A stretch of DNA of 64,000 nucleotides from Carpediemonas membranifera. Taxonomy: Eukaryota > Fornicata. Both the position numbers and the translations under genes were made by a program. The stretch is taken from positions 248,001-312,000 of the forward strand of contig JAHDYR010000006.1 of NCBI GenBank assembly GCA_019828565.1, in the 5' to 3' direction. Shown one piece after another: positions 31,749 through 41,102 of this stretch. Numbering within the stretch: the stretch's first letter is position 1; each line of letters begins with the position of its first letter. The notes below the pieces were generated by a model that saw only the letters and a program-made list of their open reading frames with translations, searched no databases and had not been told where the DNA came from.

Positions 31749-31796
31749 TAAACCAAAGGATTTGGTTGTCCTGTTTGGCGCTCGGGTTGAATTGCG

Positions 31797-31806
31797 GTGC
31801 AGTTTA
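31797..31806 (-). promoter_or_regulatory. TAAACTGCAC start element of the SLC12 gene
   Basis: The minus strand reads ATAAACTGCACC here, about 50 bases upstream of the transporter ATG at 31748. The position and orientation match the plus-strand examples. Confidence 0.5.
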
Positions 31807-31807
31807 T

Positions 31808-33210
31808 GCCCCAATCGAGAACCTTATTTAGTCCGCCCTGATGGCACTGGAGCCCGGAACTGGTCCCAGTGTATATCGCAGGTGATGCTGACAAAACGAG
31901 AAAATGATTGTCAGGCGGACACTTTCAGTTGTCTGATATCAGAAGACGACGCTCATAATGACAATGCATGAAGCGCGCCAAAAAGCAAGCGTTCGCATCA
32001 TTCCACTGACGCCGCACGCGCTGCACCCAGGAGGTCGGTTCTCGGTCATCGACTGAGCATCGCTGACTGTGGTCGGCATTAATGTCGACGCACCAACGGC
32101 GATAACCCGCGTCAACGGTGTGTTCAAACTCACGCTGAACCCAGTCGAGTCGATTCTGTCCACAGACTGCCTTGACCATGACGGGCCCACCCTGAAGGGG
32201 CGTGAAAAGATCATCAGCTTCGTGATGAGAGACGCACTCGCATGCCCGTGGTTCTGAAAACTGCGTCACGTGCCCTCTACCCGCTCTGGACGATGAATGC
32301 ATGTGGACGTCCGCGACTGTACATGCGTATGACATGCCAGCTTGGTCCACAGACAAGCGGGGTGCGGTCAGGGAGGCGAAGGGCCATTGATATCTTCTAG
32401 TACTGACCCCAAGATTCGGCGAGAATCTGGGATATGACAAGATTTGCTCCCATATCCATTGGCGCAAGAGATGTGAAATGTCAGGCAGTCAGGAGAGGCT
32501 TACAGGATTCTGGTAGGTGTAGCTCAATATCAACGTTTACTAGGAGTTACGTCAGCATCACGCCAGATATCATGTGGGGATCATAGGCAATGTTGCGAAT
32601 GTTATCACGATTCTTGTCATGGCCGAAACCATCTGATTGCACAGAAACATCGGGGGTTTCTACAGAGTCTGTTGAACAGAGCATAGCGGCGCCACGTAGA
32701 CCACGCATGTTTTTCGAGAAGAGTCAAGTTTGTGGCCACGATTTCTGGAGTCAGATCGACTCGGCCCCATGGAAGACGGACGGAAGACGGTATTCGAGAT
32801 CATGCAACTGTAGCGAGTCGGGCATTGCGGCGGCTGTCTGTTATTGGAGCATTTTGTTCACATCGTGATCACATGATCATATGATCACAATCGATCACGG
32901 GAAGTTCCAAGCCCAGCAACACGGATGTTAACAATCAGCACCTCAACGGCAGAACTGCTGCCCGCCGGAGTGGGTGTGCCAGTGGGTGCGTGCACCGGGT
33001 GTGAAGGGGGCGTGGCAGACCTCGTGTCGAAGTGCCGTCCTTGTCCGGGCGAAGCACGTCTGTGGGGTTGAAAAGTCAGTTCGACTCGCAACATGGTGGG
33101 AATCGCATGACCGCTATCACGCCATTCCTGCGGTCGCCCGGTTCGCGGTCTAGTTCCTGGCAACACCGCTGACTCCTGCTCAGAGACGTTCATGACATTA
33201 AACGTGTGTT
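31808..33210. other. Gene-poor stretch of 1.4 kb
   Basis: No convincing gene is visible between the SLC12 start and the 3' end of GLTP. The longest frame (31925-32467, minus, 180 codons) has no domain I recognise and overlaps equally open frames on both strands. A 24-bp near-palindrome of GATC-containing words lies at 32865-32888. I see no tRNA-like pair of A and B boxes. Confidence 0.5.
32865..32888. repeat. 24-bp near-palindrome with GATC words
   Basis: The sequence is GTGATCACATGATCATATGATCAC over 24 bases, written here as two halves GTGATCACATGA and TCATATGATCAC. It equals its reverse complement except at two symmetric positions. A further GATCAC follows six bases later. Confidence 0.7.
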
Positions 33211-33819
33211 TTAAACCTTATCGGTGCTCTCCAGTCCCATGTCAACGAAGACCTTCTTCAGATGTTTGACGACAGGTGAGAACTCGGCGAGCAGGGCACC
33301 GACCTCGCCCTTGGGGTCACACTCAGCCCGGCCGGCCACGATCTTCTCGTGCAGAGTGGCGCGCTTCGGGACTGCGCCCATGCCGGCGCCGAATACCTTG
33401 CGGACGACGAACCCGTGGTATGGCTTGAGTACGGCCTCGTAAGTCGCCTTGGCGTGGTCGCCCATCTCACCTCCAGCCTCGTCCAGATAGCCCTTGAGGA
33501 GGCCCTCGAGGAACTCCATGCCGCGGCGGAGCCACAGGAGGGAGACGGGGGCGAGGGCGTCGTTTTTCTTGTCGTTGACGTCTCTGGCGAGCATGGCTTC
33601 GAGGCTTGGAGCGGGATTCGCCTCCATCTCCTTCCGGAGCTTCTTCATGTTGCCCTCGAAGTCCATCTTGAGGGGCTTGAAGGTAACGTTGCCGATCATG
33701 TCGAAGAAAGCCAGAAAAGGCTCAACAGCGGTGAGGAAGGAAGTAATTTCGATCTCATCGCCATTGCGCTCAATGCCTTGGAACTTCTCGGTGATAGATG
33801 CGATAATGGAGGCCGTCAT
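33211..33819 (-). CDS. Glycolipid transfer protein (GLTP) domain protein, 202 aa
   Basis: The protein matches the all-helical GLTP fold: FDMIGNVTFKPLKMDFEGN contains the conserved Asp and Asn of the sugar-binding D-x-x-x-N centre, LLWLRRGMEF supplies the conserved Trp and Arg, and YHGFVVRKVF the conserved His. Length is typical for a single-domain GLTP or ceramide-1-phosphate transfer protein. It should move a sphingolipid between membranes in the cytosol without ATP. The frame extends upstream to an ATG at 33930, but MTASIIASIT at 33819 matches the family start better. It is divergent from the PDE6-delta gene with a 149-bp shared upstream region. Confidence 0.85.
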   Translation of the reverse strand: MTASIIASITEKFQGIERNGDEIEITSFLTAVEPFLAFFDMIGNVTFKPLKMDFEGNMKKLRKEMEANPAPSLEAMLARDVNDKKNDALAPVSLLWLRRGMEFLEGLLKGYLDEAGGEMGDHAKATYEAVLKPYHGFVVRKVFGAGMGAVPKRATLHEKIVAGRAECDPKGEVGALLAEFSPVVKHLKKVFVDMGLESTDKV

Positions 33820-33968
33820 TTGCCGTCTGCAAAAGCAAACTCCTGGACTCGGAAATTTCAACGCCCACCAGCCAACCCGCGACTGGTAGTACGAGCGTTC
33901 TGGGCTGGCCGGCGGGTCTGGGCTGGTCACCGAGTCAGAGTCCAGTCAATATTGAATTTTCCCAACAA

Positions 33969-34574
33969 ATGACGCTTCTCGAAGCAACCAAAGCAGTTCA
34001 GGTTCCCGCGGGAACGCCTGCGCCTGAAACAGCCATTGATCCGACAGAAGGTTCCAAGATTGACCAGATCCGTGCCGGATTCCGCATTAACTCCATGCAA
34101 ATGGCCGATGCGACGCCCGGAAGGCCAGTTGAGGTGATGTGGGTGGACGATAAGTGGGATTCCTTCATTGTAGACCCATCATTCCGCAAGACTGCCGTCA
34201 TCACTCGGCGTTTGTTCGATGCCGCCTTTGTTCACCGCGAGACGACCTTCTCCTCGAAGGAGGAGATGCACAACTTCAGAATCCACCAGCGCCTGCTCCT
34301 CATGGGACAGGAGGTCGAGCACTGGTACTTTGAATTCGGTTCGTCCCCGCCGCCACCCTCACCCAGGCTTCGTGATCCCCAACAGCACCAACACATGGCA
34401 AAACGGTATGCCCACGCCACTCATACTAACACAGTGATTGAGGCAGCAGGTCCAGGGAAGATGATCCCGCCCGAGGTGCTCCACGGCAACCTCTGCGTGG
34501 AGACACTATTCTGTGAGGGCGAGGAGATCATCGGCAAGGCCACAGTAGACATCCTCATCGAGGAGCTCCAGTAG
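33969..34574 (+). CDS. PDE6D: PDE6-delta-type prenyl-binding chaperone, three exons, 182 aa
   Basis: Exons are 33969-34338, 34367-34405 and 34435-34574. Splicing yields the family signature FEFGFVIPNSTNTWQ followed by VIEAAGPGKMIPPEVLHGN and a final beta strand with ETLFCEGEEI. PDE6-delta is a beta-sandwich that binds farnesyl or geranylgeranyl tails of small GTPases and delivers them to membranes, including cilia, under Arl2/Arl3 control. The protein carries about 30 extra N-terminal residues relative to the animal protein. Without splicing the middle would be an implausible Pro/His-rich insert, so the two mini-introns are well supported by homology. TTGTAAAG follows the stop. Confidence 0.92.
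   Translation: MTLLEATKAVQVPAGTPAPETAIDPTEGSKIDQIRAGFRINSMQMADATPGRPVEVMWVDDKWDSFIVDPSFRKTAVITRRLFDAAFVHRETTFSSKEEMHNFRIHQRLLLMGQEVEHWYFEFGSSPPPPSPRLRDPQQHQHMAKRYAHATHTNTVIEAAGPGKMIPPEVLHGNLCVETLFCEGEEIIGKATVDILIEELQ
34339..34366 (+). other. 28-nt intron 1 of the PDE6-delta gene
   Basis: Bounded by GTTCGT and CTCACCCAG. Splicing places Gly-Phe-Val directly after Glu-Phe, restoring the invariant family sequence. Confidence 0.92.
34406..34434 (+). other. 29-nt intron 2 of the PDE6-delta gene
   Basis: Bounded by GTATGC and ACTAACACAG. The CTAAC branch-like sequence is fused directly to the ACAG acceptor, the arrangement known from Giardia introns. The exon between the two introns is only 39 nt. 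Confidence 0.93.
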
Positions 34575-34798
34575 AGGGTGCTTTTGTAAAGCTTCCTGTT
34601 CGGCCATTGGTGGCCCGGCTGTCCCTGGAATGTGCAACACATGCATATGAACGATGGCGCCCCTGTTTTCTTTGGGCGGCCAGCCTCTTGGGCTATACTC
34701 CCGATCAAGAGATCTTTGATCTCGGATGTGGGATCTAGGGCATCTCAAACTTTTCTCCCGATCTCGCAAGTCTTGGAGACGAAACACTCGGCATCGTC

Positions 34799-36808
34799 AT
34801 GCGGCTTTGGAGCCTCATCGAAGGGAAAGTTCCCGCTCTCAAGAAGCTATTCTACATGCAAGATGCTAGCGATGAAGAGAGCTCCAAGTACCGGCTTGAT
34901 TGGTCCGCACTGGTGGTTCTGACCTTCATCACGTCCATCGTGAACCTAGTGATCATTTCAACCCTTTATCTTGGTGATTTCATGGGCATTGTGGTTGCTA
35001 CTGTTGTTTTCATCGTCGGCATGGCTATCTTCGTCGCCCTTCTCACACTCTCCGTTCCCTCGGCCTTCGCGTCCAAGGCCACGCTCAGCGGCATCTTTGC
35101 TGGCGTGTTCATCGTTGTCACTACCATCTTCTCCCTATTCTCCATCATCAGCTGCCTCTTCAACTTCATGACCAGAGGCATCACGAACCAAAACATCTAC
35201 TGGAACATCCTCAGTGCTGTTTCTGCCGTCATCGCGCTGCTCATGAACATCGTTACCCTCTGCTTCAACGTGGGGACCGGCGCCTGGGGCCTCTATGCCT
35301 CTTTCTTCGCCAAGAAGCGGCCCGCCCTGTGGGATTTCAAGCTCACCCCCCGCCTCATCCTTGCCCTCGCCATACTCATGATCGTGCCAGCCCTCGCCGA
35401 GCTCGCTGGCATGGACAAGGGCGACTCGTTTAACCGCATGCTCGAGGAGACATATGTCGACATCCTCGTGCTCGCCGCCATGTTCATTCTGCTCGTCGTC
35501 GTCGGTGTTGCTGCCACCTTCCTCAAGGACCTCGACAAGCTCCCGGTCACCATCACTGACATCGTCGCCTTCCTCGGCCTCGGACTGTACCTTGGCTCGG
35601 CCACGTGCCGCCTCATCTCCGTCTTCACCAACGGGGATGCTGACTACCAGTCGGACGACTCCGACCTCGGCATCTTCGCCACCATCTCTCACATGCTTGC
35701 CACAGCCGCCTCGTACATCCTCGAGGCCGTGGCGACGTCACTCATCATTGACACCATCCCCAAGCATCTGCAGGTGGTCTTCATGACGGTGGCGGCCCTC
35801 GCATTCTTCGTCATGCCCGACAGTCTCAGCAACGTGTACAGGTACGCGCTCCTCGGCGACGGGATCACCGGCAACAAGCTGGCCCGCACTATTAGCCTGG
35901 GAATGCTCCATTATACCGCCGTCATCGCCGCATTCGTCGCGCTCTTCTTCATCGACGTCAACCACGACCGCGACATCTCCTCCGATGCCGACAAGGCCGC
36001 CCTGAACGCCAACAATCTCCGCTATCCTAAGTTCATCAAGCCCACCGTGAAGAACGGTATCAAGACCTTCCCCACCGGTGGCGCGGGCTCCGTTATTTAT
36101 TGGTCAGTCATCCTCGCCGCTGTCGGCCACGTCTGCACGAAGTATCCAGCCCACTTCGTCCTCCAGAGCCTGCAGACGCAGGCCACCGATGCCCAGCTCA
36201 TCTATAACCCGACGGTGCCGTTCGAGAGCGTCTCTAGCATGGGTACGACAGTCACACTCACGATGATCCCCATCATTGCTGTGCTCGGCACTGCTTTCTT
36301 TGGCGTCACGAGCGCGGCGCTTGTCTCTGTCATCGCCATCATCGTAGAGTTCGTCGTCCTCGGTGGCATGGTCGCCGCTCCATTCCTCGCCAGCTCCACT
36401 GGCTTCTCCATCGGCATCCAAGCACACCTCCTTGGCCTGGCGGTGGCGCTCAACCGGTTTGCTGTCGCCCTGCTCGCGGGTGTGACGCTTTCATGCATGC
36501 GCGTCTTCGTCAAGCACTCTCTGGAGGCGATGCTTATATTCTTCACGGTCGCATGCTTCGCCCGCGTCATCTCCACAGCACACGTGCTCGTCCACAGCCT
36601 GCTCGACTGGGAGACGAGCAGCGACTTCATCAGCGTCCTTGTGTTGTTCATCGGTGCCGGTGCCACGATTGTTCCCGCCGCAGCGGTGCTTGTTCACCCC
36701 TTCTTCTACGTTGGTAGAAACGGATACGTCTCGGTCGGCGTTAAGCTGCTCAACAACGCCTCGAGCGCAGAGGACGTGACGGACAAGCAGCAGCTGCTCT
36801 CCAAGTAA
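34799..36808 (+). CDS. Polytopic membrane protein, 669 aa, unknown
   Basis: About fourteen to sixteen strongly hydrophobic segments are spread over the full length, with short loops and a modest hydrophilic loop near residues 385-420 (NHDRDISSDADKAAL). There is no signal peptide beyond a basic, amphipathic start. No transporter signature that I know (ABC, MFS, SLC12, APC) is visible, so it is probably a lineage-specific integral membrane protein. The stop codon overlaps AAGTAAATATG, the 3'-end motif. Complete from ATG to stop. Confidence 0.75.
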   Translation: MRLWSLIEGKVPALKKLFYMQDASDEESSKYRLDWSALVVLTFITSIVNLVIISTLYLGDFMGIVVATVVFIVGMAIFVALLTLSVPSAFASKATLSGIFAGVFIVVTTIFSLFSIISCLFNFMTRGITNQNIYWNILSAVSAVIALLMNIVTLCFNVGTGAWGLYASFFAKKRPALWDFKLTPRLILALAILMIVPALAELAGMDKGDSFNRMLEETYVDILVLAAMFILLVVVGVAATFLKDLDKLPVTITDIVAFLGLGLYLGSATCRLISVFTNGDADYQSDDSDLGIFATISHMLATAASYILEAVATSLIIDTIPKHLQVVFMTVAALAFFVMPDSLSNVYRYALLGDGITGNKLARTISLGMLHYTAVIAAFVALFFIDVNHDRDISSDADKAALNANNLRYPKFIKPTVKNGIKTFPTGGAGSVIYWSVILAAVGHVCTKYPAHFVLQSLQTQATDAQLIYNPTVPFESVSSMGTTVTLTMIPIIAVLGTAFFGVTSAALVSVIAIIVEFVVLGGMVAAPFLASSTGFSIGIQAHLLGLAVALNRFAVALLAGVTLSCMRVFVKHSLEAMLIFFTVACFARVISTAHVLVHSLLDWETSSDFISVLVLFIGAGATIVPAAAVLVHPFFYVGRNGYVSVGVKLLNNASSAEDVTDKQQLLSK

Positions 36809-37211
36809 ATATGATTTGACCGGTGTGTGGGCATTGGCCATTGTGGATACTGTGGTAAGCTGAAACCGGCCCAATAGCACAGACGAAGTACGGTTAGGTC
36901 ATGCCAGACAACCGGTGTGACTCGACTGGCGGAGTCATCTCTGACCATTTGATAGTCGTCGTATTGTTGTTGCTGGATTGCTGGGGTGGCCCAGCTCCTA
37001 TGGCATGGGCTGTGTCTCTCGAGCAGTCCTAAGGGTTCAATTCAAGTGTTGGAATCATACAATGAGCTTAGCTAATCAGTCTTGAGTGGCCAAGGCTGCA
37101 GTCACCCGGCACTCATGACATATACACCATGCCCGTCCCGAGGATATCGCGCATTTATTAATAATACAACAACAAATTGACTCAGCCGACACTTGTACAG
37201 ACTTCAACAAG
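36809..37211. other. Intergenic between convergent genes
   Basis: Holds the 3' flanks of the membrane protein and of the FGGY kinase. On the minus strand TTAATAAATGCG lies about 60 bases after the kinase stop. A tRNA-like A-box string near 36985 was examined and rejected. Confidence 0.45.
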
Positions 37212-38636
37212 TCAGGTTGACCGCAGTACTGCCACCACGGCCCCGCGTGCTGCCATATCGGGCGTGTTATCGATAGAAATCAGCATCGAATCAGATCCTA
37301 CAATATCACACACGACCGCCCGAGTGATGTCACTAGCAGCCGCAGGTATCCTTCCAGCCACGACCATCGTGCCGGCCCGCCGGAGCTGGGCCGCGGTACC
37401 TGGTGCACCCAGCACTTCGGAGTACATCGCGTGTATGAAGGCGCAGGTGAGTCCACCTGGGGTGAAGTTCGAGAGGGTCAGGCCGTCCATTGTTCCTGAG
37501 GCCCCAAGGTTGACAGCGCCGTCCCGCTCTCCCCAGAATGACGCATTCAAAACTGGAGGCTTGGCACCGCTTGCCAGGAATTTGCTCGCCTCGTCAATCA
37601 GACTGGTGTACAGCTCGCCGGTATTTGTGTCATCACCGCCGGCCATGATCCCAAACTGCCGAGCCAACCCAGCGAGTAGGGCAAGAGTACGACCCCCGCC
37701 CAAAGCAGCCCGGACCTGGATCTCTGCCGACGTGCAGCAGACCATCGGCCTAGCCTCATACCCATCCAGCTCAGACCCTTCGCTCCCGTGCCCCGAGTTC
37801 CGACACCTCTCCGCCCGGCCCGGTCCAGGGAGACTGAGCTGCGAGCCAGTCCCGACCACGAGGACGGGGCGGGGCTTGGGGAGGGTGATGGACCCCGGGG
37901 CGACGGTCCAGGCCGCCAGGACCGAGGCCTGGTTGTCGCCCAGACCAACGCAGACGGTGACCTCGCTGTCTGTACAGCCCAGGTCTTGAAGGACATCTGC
38001 GGGGATATTAGCAACAGAAGTACCAGACGGGGCAAGTTTGGGCAGAGTCAGACGAATTCCCAGAGCGTCTAGGACGCGCTGGTCGTATGTTCCCGTGTCC
38101 TGGGCGATTAACCCGACAGAATGGGCCATGGTTACGTCCGCAGCCACCCTGCCGCACAGACGGTGTGTAATGAGGTCGATGATGGTGAGACATGTGACGC
38201 TTTCGTCGTTCAGGGCTGGGTTGGAGGTAACGAGTTCTGCCACAGCAAGGGCGCCGAAGCCAGTGCCCATGCGAGGGGTCAGACCAGCGTCGGAGAGCTG
38301 GGACTCAACTCTCGCCTGTACCTCTGCCGGGGCGACGTACTGCCATGAGTAGAAGGGGGTGAGCGGCTTCATGTCCTCGTCGGCTAGAAGGACGCCGTGC
38401 TGCTGACCAGTAAGGCCAATAAAGTCGATCTTGCGAGTATGACCGTCGATAACATCCCGTAGAGCATCAAATACAACTGCTATAAGAGCGTCGATATCTG
38501 CGTAAACGCCATGCTCGCCTTCGGGCATCGGTTTCGAGACGCTCTTGAGTGTATGAAGCATATTGGCACCATCAGAGAGGTATCTAACGCATGATACTGT
38601 CGAACTGCCTATGTCTAGGCCGATGCACTCGAACAT
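37212..38636 (-). CDS. FGGY carbohydrate kinase, sedoheptulokinase-like, 474 aa
   Basis: FGGY kinase signatures are present: phosphate-1 loop GLDIGSSTVSC at residues 6-16, IGLTGQQHGVLL near 75-86, TGFGALAVAEL, the VGLGDNQASVLAA catalytic-Asp region, VLVVGTGSQLSL, and the C-terminal NASFWGERDG. The combination QQHG plus TGFG plus GDNQAS resembles animal SHPK, which phosphorylates sedoheptulose to sedoheptulose-7-phosphate. A xylulokinase or other pentulokinase activity is not excluded. It is a soluble ATP-dependent enzyme feeding the non-oxidative pentose phosphate pathway. The middle contains a Gly/Arg-rich insert of about 40 residues not usual for the family. Frame complete from an ATG. Confidence 0.82.
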   Translation of the reverse strand: MFECIGLDIGSSTVSCVRYLSDGANMLHTLKSVSKPMPEGEHGVYADIDALIAVVFDALRDVIDGHTRKIDFIGLTGQQHGVLLADEDMKPLTPFYSWQYVAPAEVQARVESQLSDAGLTPRMGTGFGALAVAELVTSNPALNDESVTCLTIIDLITHRLCGRVAADVTMAHSVGLIAQDTGTYDQRVLDALGIRLTLPKLAPSGTSVANIPADVLQDLGCTDSEVTVCVGLGDNQASVLAAWTVAPGSITLPKPRPVLVVGTGSQLSLPGPGRAERCRNSGHGSEGSELDGYEARPMVCCTSAEIQVRAALGGGRTLALLAGLARQFGIMAGGDDTNTGELYTSLIDEASKFLASGAKPPVLNASFWGERDGAVNLGASGTMDGLTLSNFTPGGLTCAFIHAMYSEVLGAPGTAAQLRRAGTMVVAGRIPAAASDITRAVVCDIVGSDSMLISIDNTPDMAARGAVVAVLRST

Positions 38637-38864
38637 GGACAGGCGACGGGTCAGAAGACGCTCGGATTTGGGAAATATGCATATTCAATCCTCAGCGATT
38701 GTGGGCCCGGGCGTCACTCACAAGACCCACCCACCACGTCACTTAGAGTTACCAGCCCTCTATTGACCTCAGTCGGCTCTTATATTTTCTGGCCATGATC
38801 CTTTTTTCTTGCATTTTTTTTCCTGGAAAAAAGACGAGACGAGTCGTTGTTGCCGAACGAGCTA

Positions 38865-39548
38865 ATGGGTCGCGTTATGTCTGCTACTGGTCAAAAGCAC
38901 ATGGATCTCACCCGCTACACGAGATTCCCCCGCTATGTTGTCAACCAGCGCAAGAAGAACGTTCTAGTTCAGCGCCTCAAGCAGCCCGCTGCTATCAACG
39001 AGTTCACGCATACTGTTGAGAAGAACATCGCCACCAACCTCGTTTCCTACCTCTCCAAGAACAAGCCCGAGGACCGCACACAGAAGAAGGCCCGCCTTCA
39101 GGCTCTCGCTGAGGCCAAGGCCGAGGGCAAGGAGATCGCTCAGAAGAAGCCCTACTTCGCCAAGTTCGGTGTCAACCACGTGACTTCCCTCATCGAGAAG
39201 AAGCAGGCAAAGCTTGTCGTCATCGCCGCTGACGTCGACCCCATCGAGGTCGTTCTCCACATCCCCGCCCTCTGCCGCAAGCAGAACATCCCCTTCTGCA
39301 TTGTCCCCAGCAAGGCCGTCCTCGGCCAGGTCGTCCACATGAAGACCTGCGCTTGCGTCGCCATCACTGACGTCCGTGAGGAGGAGAAGCGCGAGTTCGA
39401 TTCCCTCGTCACTGCCATCACCGGCTTCATGGACAGCGTCAACATCCACCAGGAGGGCACTGCCGTCAACGGCTTCAAGGCCATCAAGCGTGACGAGCTC
39501 AACGCCGCCCGCGTTGCCCGCGAGCAGGCTAACCGCCGTGAGCTCTAA
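38865..39548 (+). CDS. RPL7A: 60S ribosomal protein eL8 (L7a)
   Basis: The protein matches eL8: DLTRYTRFPRYV, PAAINEFTHTVEKN, KLVVIAADVDPIEVVLHIPALCRKQNIPFCIV and CACVAITDV are all family blocks. It binds 25S/28S rRNA and belongs to the L7Ae kink-turn superfamily. The N-terminus is short, with only about 15 residues before the DLTR block against about 50 in animals. ATGs at 38865 and 38877 are both possible. Upstream is a long pyrimidine run (near 38800-38825), and CATAAATG lies 13 bases after the stop. Codon use is strongly biased, as expected for a highly expressed gene. Confidence 0.95.
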   Translation: MGRVMSATGQKHMDLTRYTRFPRYVVNQRKKNVLVQRLKQPAAINEFTHTVEKNIATNLVSYLSKNKPEDRTQKKARLQALAEAKAEGKEIAQKKPYFAKFGVNHVTSLIEKKQAKLVVIAADVDPIEVVLHIPALCRKQNIPFCIVPSKAVLGQVVHMKTCACVAITDVREEEKREFDSLVTAITGFMDSVNIHQEGTAVNGFKAIKRDELNAARVAREQANRREL

Positions 39549-39788
39549 GCTCCGCCCCCATAAATGCCGGGACTAAACAGGGCGCAAGCCCAATGACCAA
39601 CCCGGGTTATTATCTTTGGCCGGCAGCGCTTTGCTGCCGTGCAAGTAATCAGCGGCTTCAAGCCAAAGCTGTCTTTACTATTTCAACATCAATTGAAACG
39701 CTTGCATTGATAGAATTGTCTGCGATTCATACCACTTCACTGGAGGACGGTCTCCGATGCTGTATTGGCCTGGTGCATCTGTCGTTCA

Positions 39789-40164
39789 TGCTGACGTCCA
39801 CGAAGAAGACGCTTTTGTGGAAGCTCTGGAGAAGGCAATCCAACTCGCCCTCCACTCCGAGGGCTACTCAGGCTCCGACATCTCCATCGTGGTGCGGGAT
39901 GCCCTGTTCCAGCCCATCCGGCAGCTCCAGACAACAACGCACTTTAAGCCAACACAGACGGCGGAGGGCACCAAGTGGCTGGCCTGCGCGCCTTCAGACG
40001 AGGGTGCAGTGGAACGGGACATCATGTCGTTCGAGGGCTCTGAGGTGAACGTGCCGCCCGTGTCGGCGGAGAACTTCTTCCGGGCCCTGGATCGGGTCAA
40101 GCCGTCCGTGTCGAAGGAGGATGCCGAGGCACTCGCCAACTGGCAGTATGGTGACGGTGAATAG
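39789..40164 (+). pseudogene. VPS4 C-terminal fragment, copy 1
   Basis: The reading DVHEEDAFVE through SEGYSGSDISIVVRDALFQP and ALDRVKPSVSKEDAEAL is the end of the AAA domain plus the Vps4 C-terminal oligomerisation helix. Full VPS4 is about 430 residues and drives ESCRT-III disassembly. Here the MIT domain, Walker A and Walker B are absent, so this copy cannot be an active ATPase. The frame reaches back to an ATG at 39757, but those upstream residues do not resemble VPS4 and are not shared with copy 2. It could be a fusion or truncated transcript rather than a dead gene. Confidence 0.8.
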
Positions 40165-40301
40165 GGTTCTTTTTATTTTTTTAAACTGGCATGGCCCCCC
40201 GCTCTGCTTATGCTCTTTATTGTTGAGAAGACGATCTCCCTACTGACTTAAGACGTGAGTAGGAGGGAGACAGGGCAGTGTTGCGCAGTATAAACACATT
40301 G
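39789..40301 (+). repeat. 513-bp duplicated segment, copy 1
   Basis: Bases 39789-40301 match 52714-53226 at a constant offset of 12925. Two substitutions are visible (cgatctc/cggtctc and actgac/accgac). The duplicate contains the VPS4 C-terminal coding fragment, its 3' flank with an imperfect ctccctact...agtaggagggag hairpin, and ends exactly at the inner edge of a 23-bp dyad arm. Confidence 0.93.
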
Positions 40302-40352
40302 ATCGTCGATGTGCTATTGAAGGGTCAAACAATGTGTTTATACTGCGCAACA
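40279..40352. repeat. 74-bp palindromic dyad (perfect 23-bp inverted arms), copy at 40.3 kb
   Basis: The left arm TGTTGCGCAGTATAAACACA plus TTG (40279-40301) is repeated perfectly inverted at 40330-40352 around a 28-bp spacer. No target-site duplication is visible at the flanks. The right arm on the plus strand reads TTTATACTGCGCAAC, similar to the TAAACTGCAC start element. Related dyads lie at 51055 and 53204. Confidence 0.92.
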
Positions 40353-40364
40353 GTCGACTTACTT

Positions 40365-40374
40365 TAAACTGCAC
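40365..40374 (+). promoter_or_regulatory. TAAACTGCAC start element of the NF-YC gene
   Basis: An exact copy of the element lies 42 bases before the ATG at 40417 and 12 bases after the dyad. Confidence 0.5.
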
Positions 40375-40416
40375 CACAACACGTCGATTATTAACAGCAC
40401 TGTCAGTTCGTCAGCA

Positions 40417-40830
40417 ATGGCGAAAAGAGCAGGCACTACAAAGAAGAAACGCGGACCGCCACGGGGTATGAAACCCGTTGCCCTCCGAGACAATGCTACT
40501 CCCATAGAACAGTTCATTCATGGCCGAATGGAGGGCATTGAGCAGACAACGAATCTGAAGCAATGCCTCAAGTTCCCCGCTGCACGTATCAAGTCCATTA
40601 TGCGCGCTGATCCACACGTACGCATGATTTCCGCCGATGCCACTGCCATCGTGTCGAAGGCAGCCGAACTATTTGTCCTCGAGGTCACCAAGCGCGCGCT
40701 AGATAGGCTTGGTGAGGACAGGAAGTGCCTGATGCAGACAGACATCATTGATTCTCTGCGCGACGACGAGTCCTTTGACTTTCTCGTGGACCTCTTCAGA
40801 CCGGACAGACCGCCCGTAGCGCCCAAGTAA
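40417..40830 (+). CDS. NF-YC/HAP5-like histone-fold protein, 137 aa
   Basis: Residues 50-130 form the histone fold with the family core FPAARIKSIMRADPHVRMIS, AELFVLEVTKRA, LMQTDIIDSL and FDFLVDLF. This matches the C subunit of the CCAAT-binding NF-Y complex better than the related DPB3/CHRAC subunits, because of the ending FDFLVDLF. The partner would be an NF-YB-like protein, with NF-YA giving CCAAT specificity; neither is in the window. The N-terminus is basic, as for nuclear import. The stop overlaps AAGTAAAT. Alternative: a Dr1/DRAP1-type corepressor subunit. Confidence 0.8.
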   Translation: MAKRAGTTKKKRGPPRGMKPVALRDNATPIEQFIHGRMEGIEQTTNLKQCLKFPAARIKSIMRADPHVRMISADATAIVSKAAELFVLEVTKRALDRLGEDRKCLMQTDIIDSLRDDESFDFLVDLFRPDRPPVAPK

Positions 40831-41102
40831 ATTAGATGATAACGCATGCAGGGCATCAGACGTAGTCAGTGGTGGAGCCGGACGGTCACTGTGTCATTGG
40901 CTCACAATGGCGGAGGAAGGGGTTCAGGACATGGAACGAAACACCTGGCTCGTTTGCCACGGTATCTGCCATCAATGGCGCTGACGGCCACCGTGACTAT
41001 CAATCAGACAGCGGAAATGATTGAGTTGAGTTGCAGTGTGAAATGCAAAATCACTGGGGAAAGCGTCGTGCGGCGCCATTCGCGCCTGAACAACAGCGCA
41101 AG

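Noticed and set aside
31925..32467. A 180-codon minus-strand frame with SVDRIDST in an alternative frame, reminiscent of an HNH nuclease
   Set aside because: The HNH-like string is isolated, the remaining HNH residues are missing, and several frames are equally open.
36985..37050. tRNA-like A-box (TGGCCCAG) followed by a GGGTTCAATTC B-box-like string
   Set aside because: No anticodon stem or acceptor stem can be paired with the right lengths.
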